DNA of 64,000 bases from Plasmopara viticola (taxonomy: Eukaryota; Oomycota; Peronosporomycetes; Peronosporales; Peronosporaceae): positions 62,001-126,000 of the forward strand of contig MBPM02000061.1 of the NCBI GenBank assembly GCA_001695595.3, given 5' to 3'. A model generated the notes under the pieces. It did not search any database. It was given only the letters and a program-made list of their open reading frames with translations, and had not been told where the DNA came from. The translations under genes were made by a program, and so were the position numbers. The first letter of the stretch is position 1. Each line of letters opens with the position of its first letter. Shown piece after piece: positions 36,601-49,660 of the stretch.

Positions 36601-37931
36601 CACCAGAAGCATAAGCGTTGCAAGCGAGTTTAAGGCCCTTTGAACATGACAAATCTACACCAGTGCATACCACTTGGAGTGTTCATCGCGGTCAAAAGTG
36701 TGTCTCCTGATTACACGAGAAGTTGACAACCTACATCGACAAAGACGAGTCGACTATACATGATTCGGCTTTTGAAGCACTTTTCTTGTTAATAATCGGC
36801 GTTCGTCCCGCGATGAAGACTTCATTTGGCTCAAGATCATGCGTGTACGATGCACAATATGTCATTTTATTTTCTGGCGGGGGGTACTTTTGCTACTGTA
36901 ACGACCTCACACTTATCTTTTGCTGGACACCACTACCTTGTTATAAAGCATTTAGTGTCTCAAACGAAGATGATTCCATGACGTACACCTCTACTAGGTG
37001 GTAATGCCGAAGATGCGTCGGTAGAGTTCTATGAAGGTTTAAAGATTTAGTCCCACTAGCTCGGACTTCACAACAGGCGCTGACGCCGGGCTACCAGAGT
37101 CAACGATGTTTGAGCCCAAGGGCACAAAATCTTGCTCGTGAAGCCCGACTACCGTTCCTTGACGCGCTTCAATTGATTGGCGGCAGAAAAGTTATAGACG
37201 CAGCCGCTCCTACAACCGTATGAATACGACTTAATCTCTGAGCAGTGCGAAGTGCGCATCCGACAAATGTGAGAAGGTGATTTGACTTATCCCAAAACCT
37301 TTACGTGGACAACCTCACTCGTGTTTGTCTAAAGGTGAAAAAGGGCCACACAGCATTTTAATAAGTGCCGGGAGGTGTATACCTTCTTGGTCAACAAGTT
37401 TACTATCCTCGGTTGTACTTAGGTCTTGCAGCTAGAGGACGGAGTAGGCAGGTTCTCCTATCTCTCAAAATGCCTCAATTTGCCAATCATCTAAATTCCG
37501 AACGGCTATTCAACACAAAAGCTCGATTGTTTACAATTAACTACTTTCAATGCAATGGTCTTATTACTATACTAATGCTGTTCTTGTTAAATCCTCAAAT
37601 TGTACCGTCCTACACATATGTGAACAGGATTGATCTACTCTCCACGGTACAAGGTCTGGGGGTCGCTGGCAAAACCTCGCGTCATCCCTTTGCTTCTTAA
37701 TCAACCTCTAGAGTCTTATACTTGTGTATGCCATTTCAACTTACAGTTTGGGCAAAAGCTCTCATAATATCAGTTACCCTCTACTTCATCATATCCGTAC
37801 CAAGTCTTGTTCGACGTAGCACATGCGCCATCGCCACCTCCCGGTCCTGCAGCGCTCGATCTCTTTACCAATGAACACCCTGTTCTCAGACCTGCATTCG
37901 CCTTTGCACTTAAAGAAGGCCAGCCTCTGCC
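30607..37931. other. Long eroded intergenic region
   Basis: No gene could be recognised in 7.3 kb. Open frames are all under 115 codons and lack motifs. A TGTAACGGGTGGTG word near 32791 resembles the start of some oomycete LTRs, but no partner was found. A strong hairpin at 35739 is listed separately. Confidence 0.5.
35739..35793. repeat. Long hairpin: 25-bp arms, 5-nt loop
   Basis: The left arm starts AATACGTGTGCGTTAACTTG and the right arm is its inverse complement with two mismatches over 25 bp. The 5-nt loop is CTTCA. The inner 11 bp are perfect (AACTTGTCAGT). It lies in gene-free DNA. It could be a tiny foldback element, a small-RNA precursor or a cruciform; the sequence does not decide. 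Confidence 0.85.
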
Positions 37932-39224
37932 ATGGTCGGGGTGCCCGTGCAACCGCCACGCCAAGCGGCGGAGCTGCCCGAAGAGGACCAGCTCAAGTTC
38001 AAAGAGATGGCAATGCACTTGTTAGACCGCACGTTGCGCGACCTGGATGAGCACGATGTGGAAGCGCGCGCACATGACAAGCAGGACCCGCGGCTGTGGA
38101 AAAAGATCCATCACAAGGAGCACTTTACCACCTACACGCGCTGCGATAATGCGCCCGAGGCCGCTTACGTCGCAGCAGATGGGGGACGCAGCACCACGTC
38201 GCGCCCATCCAAGGATGTGGTCCTGGGTATGGGATACGTACAATGCCCACTCAATGAGCTCATGTACGGCGTGTTCATGAGCAATAGCCAAGCCATGGCG
38301 CTGAAAGCTGCTGTCGTCGACAAAAACATTGGTAACGGTGCTGTGCTGCTGCAGCTTCTGGGTCCGACCGAAGAGGATCCGTTTCGGTTTTTGGCACTAA
38401 AATGGATTGAAGTTCGTCCGCCCCGTGGTGTCTCTGGCAAGCTCGTGGCCCCTCGAGAAGTCATGTTCCTTGGCGGGACCGGCACGCTGAGACGACGTGA
38501 CACGGGCGAATTCATTGGGTATGAAGTACATCACTCGATCGACCACCCGGCGTTCCCACCCGTCGATGGGTTGCGCCGCACGCGCATCGTCATTGGATCC
38601 ATTTACCGCGAACGACCCAACCAAACGGTCGATTTGTTCATCAAGAGCTACAGCATGGAGGCCGACATGGGCCGCATCCTGGGACCGCTGGCAATGGCCC
38701 ACGCTGCCAAGTGCATCGAGCAAGTGTGGACCGTGCCCGACTTTGCGTACGCCAAGAAATTGCGATGGTGCATTGATCACCGCGTGCATGGCAATAGCGT
38801 CAAGGCCATGCAAGCCAAGCTTGCTAAACGCTGCGCTGCGTGCAACAAGAGCTTGGCAAAGCTCTGGCTATCCAGGGCCGTGCCAAAGCTTTGTCAATTG
38901 TGCAAGGCGCCACTGTGTTCTAGCTGTTGCATTAAGAAAGACTTGTACGAAATCGACCCGCACTTTCGTGCACGCAAGTTTCCCGTGCGGATTTGTCCTC
39001 CATGTCGCGAATTCGTCAAGCAGCTCGACGCCAAGGAAGTCCAGCGGCAAGAGATGCTCCATCCGCAACGCCCCGAGGCACTGATCCCGCTCACACCCAA
39101 CACTCTTGATGCGCTGGCACGCAACTTCTCACTCGACAATAGTTTCTGCACACCTTCTGTCGAGAGTTTGTGTCTATTGGCCACACCTCGTTCCAACAGC
39201 GGGATGACAGACTTGCTTCATTGA
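37932..39224 (+). CDS. START-like domain protein with FYVE-like zinc finger
   Basis: The 430-residue intact single-exon protein has an N-terminal helical leader, a START-like lipid-binding region (about residues 60-275) and a C-terminal FYVE-like zinc finger (about 300-370). The finger shows paired Cys motifs CAAC, CQLC, CSSC and CPPC, with KFPVRICPPCREF closing it. Proteins of this START plus FYVE-like kind form a large family in Phytophthora; they are presumed to bind lipids or endosomal phosphoinositides. The classic basic RRHHCR patch of canonical FYVE domains is not visible, so phosphoinositide binding is uncertain. The start is the first ATG of the long frame; the region has higher GC than its flanks, as expected of a live gene. 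No neighbours lie within 4 kb on the right or 7 kb on the left. The exact substrate is unknown. Confidence 0.85.
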   Translation: MVGVPVQPPRQAAELPEEDQLKFKEMAMHLLDRTLRDLDEHDVEARAHDKQDPRLWKKIHHKEHFTTYTRCDNAPEAAYVAADGGRSTTSRPSKDVVLGMGYVQCPLNELMYGVFMSNSQAMALKAAVVDKNIGNGAVLLQLLGPTEEDPFRFLALKWIEVRPPRGVSGKLVAPREVMFLGGTGTLRRRDTGEFIGYEVHHSIDHPAFPPVDGLRRTRIVIGSIYRERPNQTVDLFIKSYSMEADMGRILGPLAMAHAAKCIEQVWTVPDFAYAKKLRWCIDHRVHGNSVKAMQAKLAKRCAACNKSLAKLWLSRAVPKLCQLCKAPLCSSCCIKKDLYEIDPHFRARKFPVRICPPCREFVKQLDAKEVQRQEMLHPQRPEALIPLTPNTLDALARNFSLDNSFCTPSVESLCLLATPRSNSGMTDLLH

Positions 39225-42200
39225 GGGGAGAGACGAGGGTTTAAAGCATTGTGTTTGTTCATTAATCTCAATTTTAAATGTAATCGGATAATTGGTAAAT
39301 ATGGTTTTTGGCAGGTTCAATACCGCCCACCTGCGTAGGCCGTCAAAGATAAAGCTATGTGCGCTAGGAGAGCCACTCTTCGTCAAGGGCCGCCCAGCAT
39401 GCAATCGATCAAGCACCACTTTGACAGCCGAAGAATTGCCTTCTCGATGCACGCAGCGCACAAAGCACCTTTATGACTTTTCGAAAAATCCGAGACATCA
39501 AAAGCAAGGGGCTTGACATTACAGCGATCAAATCCTTCAGCTTAACGAGACGTGCTGATAAACCTTATAGTCTGAGTCAGCTACGGCAGCTGTAATCATC
39601 AAAGAAAAAGCATCCATCCGATACTAGTTTCGGGATCTGCAGATATAAATGCACAACAAACACCACACGCGGCCATTTAAACTATTTAATTAGTCTCGTA
39701 AAATCAAAAGTGCTCGACAAATGAGCTGGAACTTTAACAAAACAAATATTGCAAGCGCCACCACTGGTTAGAAATCTACGTGCCACGCCTTCTTGGCCAC
39801 CCGGATATTTCTTCCACATTCCAGAATTAACACGTGAGGAAAAAACTGTATTTTCGGTGAAAAGAGACGAATTGACGAATCAAAAATATTGATCGACAAT
39901 CAGAGTGGCTGGTTAACAGCAGACCCTTGCCCGAAGCTGCCGCTCTTTCCGGCAAAGAAACAGGGCGGCAAGTGGCGAACGTCTCGCTCAAAAGACCTGC
40001 AGAAGTCCAAGAACGGCGAGACGACTGCTCTTACAAAAGCGCCAACGGGATAAGTTGAAGCGCAACGGACAAAAGATTTGCTGGAAGCCGAGCTGGAATG
40101 CCCAATTCAGTTGAGACAAACTCACGTGCTGGCAGTAAAAGATACTTCGTTTGAGATGGCTTTAGTGCCAATCCATGCAAACAAAGACGGTAATGAATTA
40201 GGTTTTCAAGGAACGAGGCGGAATGGCGTCAGTGTATTCGTCTAACGGTTCAAATACTACAATAGACAAGCAAATTGTCAAGAAGGTGCGCTTGTTCGAA
40301 ATTTTTCCTGATGTAAAGTTACCAGTGGAAAAGTTCATCACATGTTGTTTGTAGATTTCGAAAAATGAGAAGAGCGAGAAGAGTCCAAAGGCTGGGTCGT
40401 GTAGGACGACATTGCGAGCAATAACTTTAATTTTTAAGATTGTGGACTTAAGACTGAATTATATGTCAGTCGATGATAGAAGAACCTACTTCTTGAGCTG
40501 GCTAGGAAGGGCTAGGTGACCAAGCTCAAGAAAATAGTCGAATCGGGCCATGATTCTGGTCAAGTTGGGAGTACAGAATGAAGGCGTTTCTTAGTTGCCG
40601 GCTACCAAGTTTGTTGACAACTTTAAATGGTCAATGGCATTTCTCTTAATTCAGCGACATTTGCGTTCCGACGAAAGTTTTGCTGCAAATTCCAAAGAGA
40701 GCCTTCAAATTTCCTTTTGAGGCTGCCGTACAGAGATTAACAGAGTATGCTTCCCTTCCTCCTTTGCTGATTTCAAAACATTCCAAACCAATCGAGGTTG
40801 ATGACATTATACCCCAGGATGACAGATGTGGTGAAACCAGAGTTTCTCATGGTGATGTGTTTAAAGTTTGCGCAACACACGGTGCAATTGATGCCGACGT
40901 ATGCTCACATGCATGCGTAAATTTTATCTCGTGTTCGAATGAAATGTTTTGTGCTTTAGCTTATCTCTTAATGTCGCTCGTTGTGCTGACTAATAAGTAA
41001 AATTGTTGAGCATCTTGCTTGATATACAGTCTGAGGACGATGTGCATGATGTCAAAGAGTTTAATTTTTTGTCTGATCCCCGTTATCGAATCTTGATAGC
41101 GTGTCATCAACAATTTTTGCAGTTAGACCGGTATCGAGCGTTTTTGAAACAAAGGGGTTTGACAGCGTCAACATAGCTTCTTACAATCCTTATCGTGGCA
41201 AACGGGATCTAGCGTTCTGGAAGAAAGATCAATTTTGACTGCTATTACAACATAAGGCTAAGATATGCAAAGCTCTTGTCAAAAGGACGGCAGCAACTGT
41301 GTTAGCGGTGCTAAAAGCATTTGCCCACCTTCACACAGTTGATGTCTAATATAACGAGCTTATATATGAGCACTACAACAACGAGCCCGGCGATCATTAA
41401 ACCATGGGTAAAATCGATCGAATTAACAGGATCTGAAATAACTGAAATGTCCCCTGAAAAAGCAAATGACCGTTATTATTAATTACATCAATAGCACGTT
41501 TGATCGCTCGGTTATGATGATCCCAGGTAATGTGCTTTATCGATTTGATACGCAGACATAGACAAAGAAGCTGTTTGATGGAGCAAAGCCGTCTACAGAG
41601 TGATTAAATTCGATATATGCCAAGTTCAAATCCGCTGATCATACAGGATATTGTCAAAAATTATCGGACTTGATATACAGAAATGAGGTGGATAGAAAGG
41701 TTAAATTTGTTGTAAGCCTTGAATTACTCAAGAGGTGAGTCGAATGAAGAATGAGTCGCTGTATGGGGCAGACGCGAATTTTCACAAAGCAGAAAGTATT
41801 GTCATGATTAAAAGAAATTGTTGCTCGATTACATTGCGATAAGCATCATTATCGAGATGTTTCGAACGAGAAAAATTGTGTCCGTCGTTCAAATAAACAT
41901 TTTCGTCATATGTCAGGCTACTAGTCAGAGCATTTGAGGCTACTCCTTTCGGTACAAATTCGACGAGAAGTTTCCAGATTTTACATCGATCTTTCAAAGA
42001 GAGCATTAGCGGCAGGAGAGTTTTGAAGAGACGTAAGACTTTGTTAATCAAGCTAAAGCCAAAGCCAAAGCCAAGCAATAAATAATAGAAAGTCCTTCGT
42101 GGGCAAGTGAAAGCACAAATAAGATAATTGCAGTCCCACTCCGAACAATTACTGAGGTCTCAATCCGTAAACGATCGACCTGTGACAATCAATGTTGATA

Positions 42201-43319
42201 TTGAGGCTGAACCAAGATGACGGACATGTGCGCCCTATCACTTTGAATAGTAACGTTACAGATCGTCCCGAGATAATTAATTCAGAGTAAATGTTCTCCT
42301 CCAAACATATGCTATCGGAGCTAATAATGCTCCACAAATGGCAGAGGCCGAAACGAGTGCAAGAAAATAAACTATATTATTTTCAAGTAAAGGTACGAGC
42401 ATGGGTTAAAAATTTGCTGAACGCCTATCCTTTTAGTTGCGCTTTAATTTGAGCCAATTAAGCGTAATTCTGGCAAGATAGAGAAGAGCGATTTTTTCTT
42501 AGTGAAAAAGGCCACTTTAATAGCAAAAAAGGGTACAAAGAGTAAAACTGATCAACTGATTAACGGGCTAGCACAGATGACAATGTTAAGAAGATCTAAG
42601 GTGATGGCAGAAGTATAGCAATCAAGGAAAGCAGTAGAAATATACTTTAACACACTCTTTATGACGCGTTACCGATATATTGCCAATTCATTTGAAGGTG
42701 TTTATGCAGATCGATGGTTGTCTTGCAGCACGGATCTAACGTTCAGTAGTTGGTTAGTGTGGTTGGACACTAGTGTGGTACATACATCTAAAACCCCTTC
42801 AGTTCGTCTGTGGTTTTGTGCTTCTGTCTTTTGGTTAATCCCCGCTCCACTTCTGAAATACAGAGAATAACTTCCAGATAGGTATCTCGCTTGGCTTTGC
42901 TTTGTTTACATTCAATACTACTGAGCTGTTTCGTTTGGCTCTATCGTATGGGAAACGAGAGACTCGTGAACCCACAAGCCCGTTCATCAATACCATGAGC
43001 TCCTAACACGCCGTAACAAGGAGCTCAACAAGCTGCACAAAGTTTGTGGCCATCAGCGGTGAAGCAGCTAAAGCTTGTCCAAATTGCCCATACGAAGGTC
43101 TGGATTGTAAGGACTCAGGTGCCAGAAATTTCGTGCATGACATCACTGAAGTCTAAAAGCGCCGTATTCAGCAAACCCAAGAGCCTCTGGAAGGTTCATT
43201 AGACCACTTCATCCATCTATACAAGTAGCGTAGACATTAAAAAGTTTAATCTGTTTCGTTGTTACTCTTGATGTTATATTAAGGCCTGGTGGATTATTTA
43301 AAGAGCACTGAGAAGTCTA
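39225..43319. other. Intergenic, no gene recognised
   Basis: Coding-like but interrupted phrases occur at about 39900-40350 and 41020-41160 (+). I could not link them to a family; an old retroelement is likely. A short (AAAGCC)n run lies near 42055-42075. Confidence 0.45.
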
Positions 43320-45480
43320 GCAAGTATGATCCAACGAAGAGGCCGTGCTGTCAAGCTCCTGTCTCCAAACTCAAGAACTCGTCAACAGAGCCAAATAAGT
43401 GCTCCTGACAATAATGGAACTTTACGGCCAACGTCGTGCTTGGAATCACGAGCGCCGACTCCACAAGATGCGACAAGTGCCAATGGCTAAGCAGATTTAA
43501 CCGCTCACTTATGTATAGCTCCCTCTGCAGCGACAGCACAAGACACTCTGTCCATGCAACACCTTCTGTTGTATCTCACTCAGCAGCAATAGCAACATCA
43601 AGCTCAGGTGCAAGCTCAAATGCAAGCCGCAACCGTCTAATGAGCGCTTCGAGTTTCTCGTTACATCAAGAGGCGAGCAGATGAAAAAAGATCGTCCTGT
43701 TTATGAAGGGAGGTCAGGCGAAAATATTGACTTATGGATCGTTGCAACGGAATAGTACTACGTCAACAAGTACCACTTGATGACGACAGAGTCGTCTGAC
43801 TTTGTGACGCTAATCTCAAATAATTTTTGGCAAATCCGTTTTAAAAGAGTATTGTGCCTTTCTCGTTCACCGCGAGTACATGAACGTGCACAAGACATGG
43901 GCAGTGCTTAAAACTTAATCGCACACAAGCTTCAGACCCAAGAATATCGAGTATGATTATTGAGAGCAGGTGTTGCACCTTAAACGAAGGGAAACTTTCC
44001 ATGAATATGTCTTTAAATTTCAGGACTTGATGTCTCAAACTGAATTGGAAATCAGTGATATGGAAACGCGCTTCTTTTTTCCAGAATGGATCACAGGATG
44101 AAATCGCAAAGAAGACCAAAGAAGAGAGGCCGATTACTTTCCAGGAAGCCATTGAAATTGCCTTCGATTTCGAGTTTGCCCATTACTCGGGCAGGCCAAA
44201 TCATAAGTCGGCCAAGTCGTTCAAATTGGTGCCTACAGAGTCAGGCTATCGTGCGAATAAGTCACTACCTCAAAACAAAAGCGTTTTGAGGAGAGAAAGG
44301 ACAAGAGCGAAAACTGGACTATTAATGGGTGATATATAACAATTGTGGTGTTGTCGGCCACATATCGCCGCAATGTACCGGCCCTAAGCGTAAGAAAGCA
44401 AATTATATGCTATTTTCGAAGCTGGAGCTTTTATAGACGATAGTTAAAAGAGACGCGTCACCGTCTTCATCGACAATAAATGTGATCTTTACACCGTATC
44501 CGAAGACGTGGTGAAGCGACTTAGCTCGAATTAACCAAGGGTGAGACTATCCAAGTCGACCATGATTACGACCAAACTGTTCACCGCCCCCGATGAACGG
44601 TGCACGTGAACTTGCAATCACCTTGTTTCAGATCAGAAACGCTCCAAATTGTGCATATTCCTGGAAATGAGGATGTTGTTAATGGCATGGTGTGTTTTTG
44701 TAAGTTAAAGTTAAAAGCATTAGTCGATCAAGTACGTCTGCTTGTCGGCACCAACATTTTGTGTCAAAGAGCCTATAAATTAGTGAATTGTGCACGCATT
44801 CGTCAGCTAGATATTTGCCGGCGACACCAATGCCACGTCAGAAAGACACCTAAGGCGCCATGTCCGGAAGTTGCTGGATTTCGTGCATTGACCTACTTTG
44901 GAGTTACTGTAGGGTTAAATTGCGTATATCGTAGATCCCATTTACCCATAAAGTCTATTTGAATCTTTAGTCGCTCCCATGGGAGCTTGGGTACGTTTAA
45001 CAGGCTTTTGCAGAGAGGCTTACGAGATTTAAAGTATGTGATGAGATTCAACTTTGGCATCTACGTGTCAACAACGTTGCCGACCACGTAACGGCTTTAA
45101 ACCGTGACTTTACAATGTAAAGAAAAGCAACTTTTCATCAGTGTGTCCAAGTACCAGTTCTGCGTGGATGAGATCCCATGCTTAGGAGACTTTGCCGGAC
45201 GAAAAGGCGTCCGAATGAACCCCGACAAAGTTAGACTCATCGCAGAATGGCCTGCTTTCAATACAAAGAAGCAAAAAAGTGCTTTTTAGGCACTGCAGTC
45301 TATGTTCAGGGTGTTGAAAGGACTTTGCGCAGTTCGCAGGTCCAGTTCGCGACAGAATCAAGAAAAACGTCCTCAAGAATCGATCGAGCTACGCTGCTTC
45401 AACGTCCTCAAGCGTCGCTTGACCCTTCCACCTGTTTTAAATCTTTCATATACGAATAAACGCTCTGACTTTTGCGATAG
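43320..45480 (+). mobile_element. Ty3/gypsy retrotransposon remnant
   Basis: Gag-like sequence runs from about 43320, with ESRAPTPQDATSANG, then HEYVFKFQDLMSQTELEISD (about 43990-44060) and, after a frameshift, ERPITFQEAIEIAFDFEFAH. A nucleocapsid zinc knuckle follows at about 44335-44376, reading CGVVGHISPQC, but the first Cys of CX2CX4HX4C is gone. A piece of reverse transcriptase at 45104-45289 has KYQFCVDEIPCLGDFAG and MNPDKVRLIAEWPAF, typical of the gypsy RT palm end. Stops and frameshifts are many. LTRs, integrase and the central RT box were not found. Confidence 0.75.
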
Positions 45481-48039
45481 GGGGGAGTCTTGGGTTTATA
45501 TTTAAGAACTTTGTTTTGGATTTGAGCAACCAGGACTCATATTGTCGAGTCGATAATTACTACTATCGCCAAAAGTTGATATCAATGAAAAATATCCCTA
45601 GATTAAGTGTCAAAGCACTATTATAAAGTACTGTGTTAATGTTAATATCTTTGCTTTCAGGAAACAACAAGCTCTTTACGTTCATTTTAAGCAGTTTCCA
45701 CGTTTGCTTGCGCGTTTAACATCCATCGCACGTATGCTCAAAATACGCGTTATTACCCTCTTGATGTTAGATCAAGGAGCCAACCGATGGCCAAATAATC
45801 TTCTAAAATGTAACAAAATCATGCATAAAGTGTTGAGATCTTTAGTGACATCAGAAATTGCACGAAAATTGCGCAGTAAGTTGAATAACTTCATAACCAT
45901 TGATGCCTCTATCCCCGGGCGTTTTTTAGGCCTGTCAAACACCGATGAGCTCTATCGCATTTGGGACTTTGATCATAGGCGATTACAGCAATTATTAGCC
46001 TTTGAAAAGAATTTCTTCTAAAAACAATATACGCGTGGCCTCCATTTCAGACTAAGTATCCAATAATATCTTACAGGTAGTCTGCACTGATAAGATGATT
46101 TTTTTGGATTTCGAGCACGTAATTATTATAAAAACCGACTTAAAACGTGATTCATTTATGGCTGTCAAGAATCCTAAGGTTTAAAGTGTCTATTAGAGAT
46201 CACAAGCGACTAAGGATCAAGGTCAGATATTGTTCGTGGATTTAGACAATGAAATCGATCAATATTAATATAAAAGCGAAGACGAATTGGTGGATCAGTT
46301 ATCAAGAAAAGGTTCTTTTATCTAAAATTGAAGTCAGTCAAGTTTGTTCTTGACATCTTGTTGATAAGTTTTAGCAGCATCAAATTGAAGTCACCATACC
46401 TCAAGCTGACGCAAAATGGATCAATCAGAGTTTGTGCATTTGCAGCATGATATGTTACATCAAAAGCTTGTATGGTATTACGATGTAAGCATCACAGAGG
46501 CAAGTTAATTTTTCCGTCAAGCTGAGACGTTTCCTCGATAGCGCTAATTGCGCTTCGCGATTGAGATTCACAACAGGCACGCACTTGGTAAAAGCGTTTT
46601 TTATCTCTGGATCACTGCTTGACAAACTGCGGTGTAAATTTAGGCCGAAAAGTTATGCTTTAAACATCTTAAATCTATATCGCAAACAATCGAGCTTTAA
46701 CAAAGCGTAAAAATACTATGGAGCTCTTTAAGCCTATCACATCCGAGAATTATCTCATCAGACGTACCAAGCGCATCCTCGATGATGTCTCCAAGTTTAA
46801 ATCACAAAGATTTCTGTTTGATTTTGCGACGACAATTCGACATAGGTGTAAGTGACTAAGTCTGTGTTTGCGACTAACCTTAGTCAGTTAGTATTGGTAC
46901 AGCATCCAGTACGAAGTTTGGGTTGAGCGATACAAATCAAAAAACTTTGAAGTACCTTTACAACTACTGCGCACCATACTGCATTCAATAGCTTTACTTA
47001 CAGCAACACAAGCAGCCTATTCCCTAAAATCGAAATTTGACAACGTTAGAGTAAATGTTTCAAGCTATATCGCAAAGTGTACCGCGAATTATCAATTTGG
47101 TCAATGTTGTATCACTTAAAGTGGTGAAAGCTCTGACAGCTATTCCGCTCATAGGCGTTGGCTCCGCTATCCATCTACACTCAGCCTCTAACGAGAAGGC
47201 GATCAAAGATCGCAAGGCAGGTTGCGGCGTGCGCCTCGACATTGTCAAGTATTAAATTGAGTCGGTTATAAGCAAGCCCACAAAGAGTCTATAAATTTAA
47301 ATAGGGTATAAAGTGCCTGTAAACTCGTCAACGATCGTTATTCACACGAGATCCGGCTTAATTTAGCAGTGCCAGCTCTTGCGACAGCGCTTTACTCCCC
47401 TAAGTAGCCATAGGGCAAGAGCAGCGATTAATTTTCCTGACAAAAGCTAGTCTTTCCGACTCTGGCGGCAATGTAGTGAGAAAAAGTTGACGATAAAAAA
47501 GAAAGTGAGGTTGATCAAACCCTAAAAGGGGTCTGACCGACGTGGTCGATGGGTGGTTAATTAGAGCATAGACTTCATCAGTTTGAGGTGAGATTATATG
47601 GACATTATAAACTCAAACTTGCCAGCAAAAGGCACTTCAGGAATGAATCTTATGCTTTTACCTTCAGAAGCCAAAATGAGCAGACATAGCCGAGGATCAC
47701 TTCATAGTGTTTGCGGACGAATATGTCGTCCAAGCATTTCATAATACGTATCACTTAAAGCAGCTGTGCGATCAAACAATTACATTTTGTTTGGTCGCTC
47801 TCAATGCGAACCCTGCTTTTCTGCTAATATTGACACGAGGGGTTATCCAGTGCTGATTAGAATCGGCATTGCGATTCAAACTCGATTTGCTCGAGAATAT
47901 TCCTACATACAAAGTCTACTCATTTAGATCAGATCTTTATCAAACCCAATTAGTTTATTTTAGTCACCTTTACTGCGCTGAGCTCGCGAAGTTGCTGCGT
48001 AACTTATTCAACCGACTTTGATGCTCCTGCTTTAATTAA
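45481..48039. other. Intergenic, no gene recognised
   Basis: A 105-codon open frame at 45704-46021 (+), with SLVTSEIARKLRSKLNNF and FDHRRLQQLLAFEK, looks protein-like but could not be assigned. The rest is interrupted and may be the 3' half of the gypsy remnant. Confidence 0.4.
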
Positions 48040-49194
48040 TTAGCTGCTGCCATGCTCAAGGCACTTTCCTCTTCGCTTTACCGCCTTGGCACAGCCTGGA
48101 TGCAAACAATTCTTGACACCACCATGACGGACACATTTTCCATTCACTTGGGCTTTCTTAACACATCCATCCACCGAGCACTGTACGCCTCCACCATGCG
48201 AGAAACACTTACCCTTTGACTGAACTTGGTTGTTGCAATCCGGATATGAACACATCTTCACCCCAATGTGTTTCGCACACATGCCATTCTTTTTTGCTTC
48301 CTTCTGACATTTACCACGCCTGCATTGTATCATCCCCTCGGGAGTAAAACACCATTTTTTTGCAACGAAGTGCTCGTTATATCTCGAATGAAAAGACCGA
48401 ATACTTTCTTTTTGTGCAAAAATATTATCCTCCGCGCTGCGTTGACTCTTACCATTCAAATGGGACGATACATGGACCTCACAATTTCCATCGTGAAGAT
48501 CACTTTCCTCCATACAATCGTCTGAGCTACTCAACGTGTTGACATGTTGAAAGCTCTTCCACTCTAATTGTGGTGCATTGAATTTCAAGCTTGTTTTATC
48601 CTGCTCCATACTAGCAACTGCATTAGAATGGCTTTGGTGCTGGCCTTCATCCTCGAAAAATCGTCGCCCATTTATGTTGTTTTCAAAGCACCGTCCTTCT
48701 GACTTGACTTGCTCGTTGCAGCCTGACTGGCATCCACAGCACAAAAAAAAACATTAACTTTATCTTGCGATGAGAGCCAAATTTTCAGCATGAGGCGCAC
48801 CGCGCATCCAGGGTGCGAATACATAAACTTTTTGACGCCGTCTGCAGCGTGTTTCCTCAATAATAGCTTTTTACTTGGCTGTGACTCGCAGCTAGATAGA
48901 TCTCCTCCATGCTTCACACACTTTTGTTAAGAAATGACACACCACATGAAAAAATCTTGATAAATTTAGACTTTAACTTACCAAGTCAGTATTATGAGTT
49001 GAAGTAAAAACCTGCTTACTGCTATCATTCAGCGTTTTTTTCGTATATTGAGCCGCCTCCTTCTTGACGATCACGTCCATCCTCTGCCTTTTCTTCAATG
49101 GTGAAAACATTGCTAAGGTATCGGCCATTGGCATTACGATGCCCGCCGTTGCCTGCTTCCTCGCAGCATCACCCCAAAGGAACATGTCGGCCAT
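48040..49194 (-). CDS. WRKY19-like zinc-finger protein, frame interrupted at a homopolymer
   Basis: Exon 1 is 49194-48982 and a 61-nt intron (GTAAGT...AAAAG) joins it in phase 0 to exon 2 at 48920. Exon 2 begins CVKHGGD and continues to a run of nine T (sense; 48743-48751), where the frame must shift by one to continue to the stop at 48040. The C-terminal ~80 residues hold tandem Cys/His units of the WRKY19-like type: CSYPDCNNQVQSKGKCFSHG, CSVDGCVKKAQVNGKCVRHG and CLHPGCAKAVKRRGKCLEHG. A degenerate earlier unit (CCGCQSGCNEQVKSEGRC) lies at the shift. Such proteins are numerous in oomycetes and presumed nucleic-acid or protein binding. The total would be about 360 residues. The single-base break may be a sequencing error in the homopolymer or a real lesion. 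It is divergent from the metallophosphoesterase, with 466 bp between starts. Confidence 0.8.
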
Positions 49195-49660
49195 CGCTAC
49201 TGCGGCACTTCACAAATGAAAATAAGGAGGCACTTCCCAGTTTTGTCCAATAAAATATTGTGAAAATCGCCTATAGTAAAATAGTCTAGTAGGGATTCAA
49301 ACTCGACCATGGCCTTACCGCAATCATTTTTTGACACTAAATGAGACGAGTCACATGCTGATTATAATAAAAAGGTGCCGATAAACTGGCAGTTATGTGG
49401 CTTGATGTTGCTTATGACACAAGAGAGTGTTGGTTATGCGGGTTTATACGCTCCATGCTGGTCACTAAATTCAAGTAAGAATAGTTTTTTGGATACAAGA
49501 AAACCGTGTATAACTAGCTAAAAACTTTGCAGGGGCGATTTGTATCATTTAAAAGTCACTACGCAATCTAGCTGAGTACATTTTTTGATATAGCTATGCC
49601 AAGCAAAATAGTAGACGTACGCGAAGTAGTATACTTTCATTACGCTACTACCGTCTCAGA

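Noticed and set aside
37770..39196. Long minus-strand frames opposite the START/FYVE gene
   Set aside because: They are antisense shadows of a GC-rich coding region; only the + strand frame has domain motifs.
45704..46021. 105-codon open frame as a real gene
   Set aside because: It has no neighbours, start context or recognised domain and lies in retroelement debris. A remnant is more likely, though it is not assigned.
49285..49325. tRNA-like T-arm on the minus strand (GAGTTTGAATCCCT)
   Set aside because: No matching acceptor stem, D-arm or anticodon arm can be built upstream on that strand, so it is probably chance.
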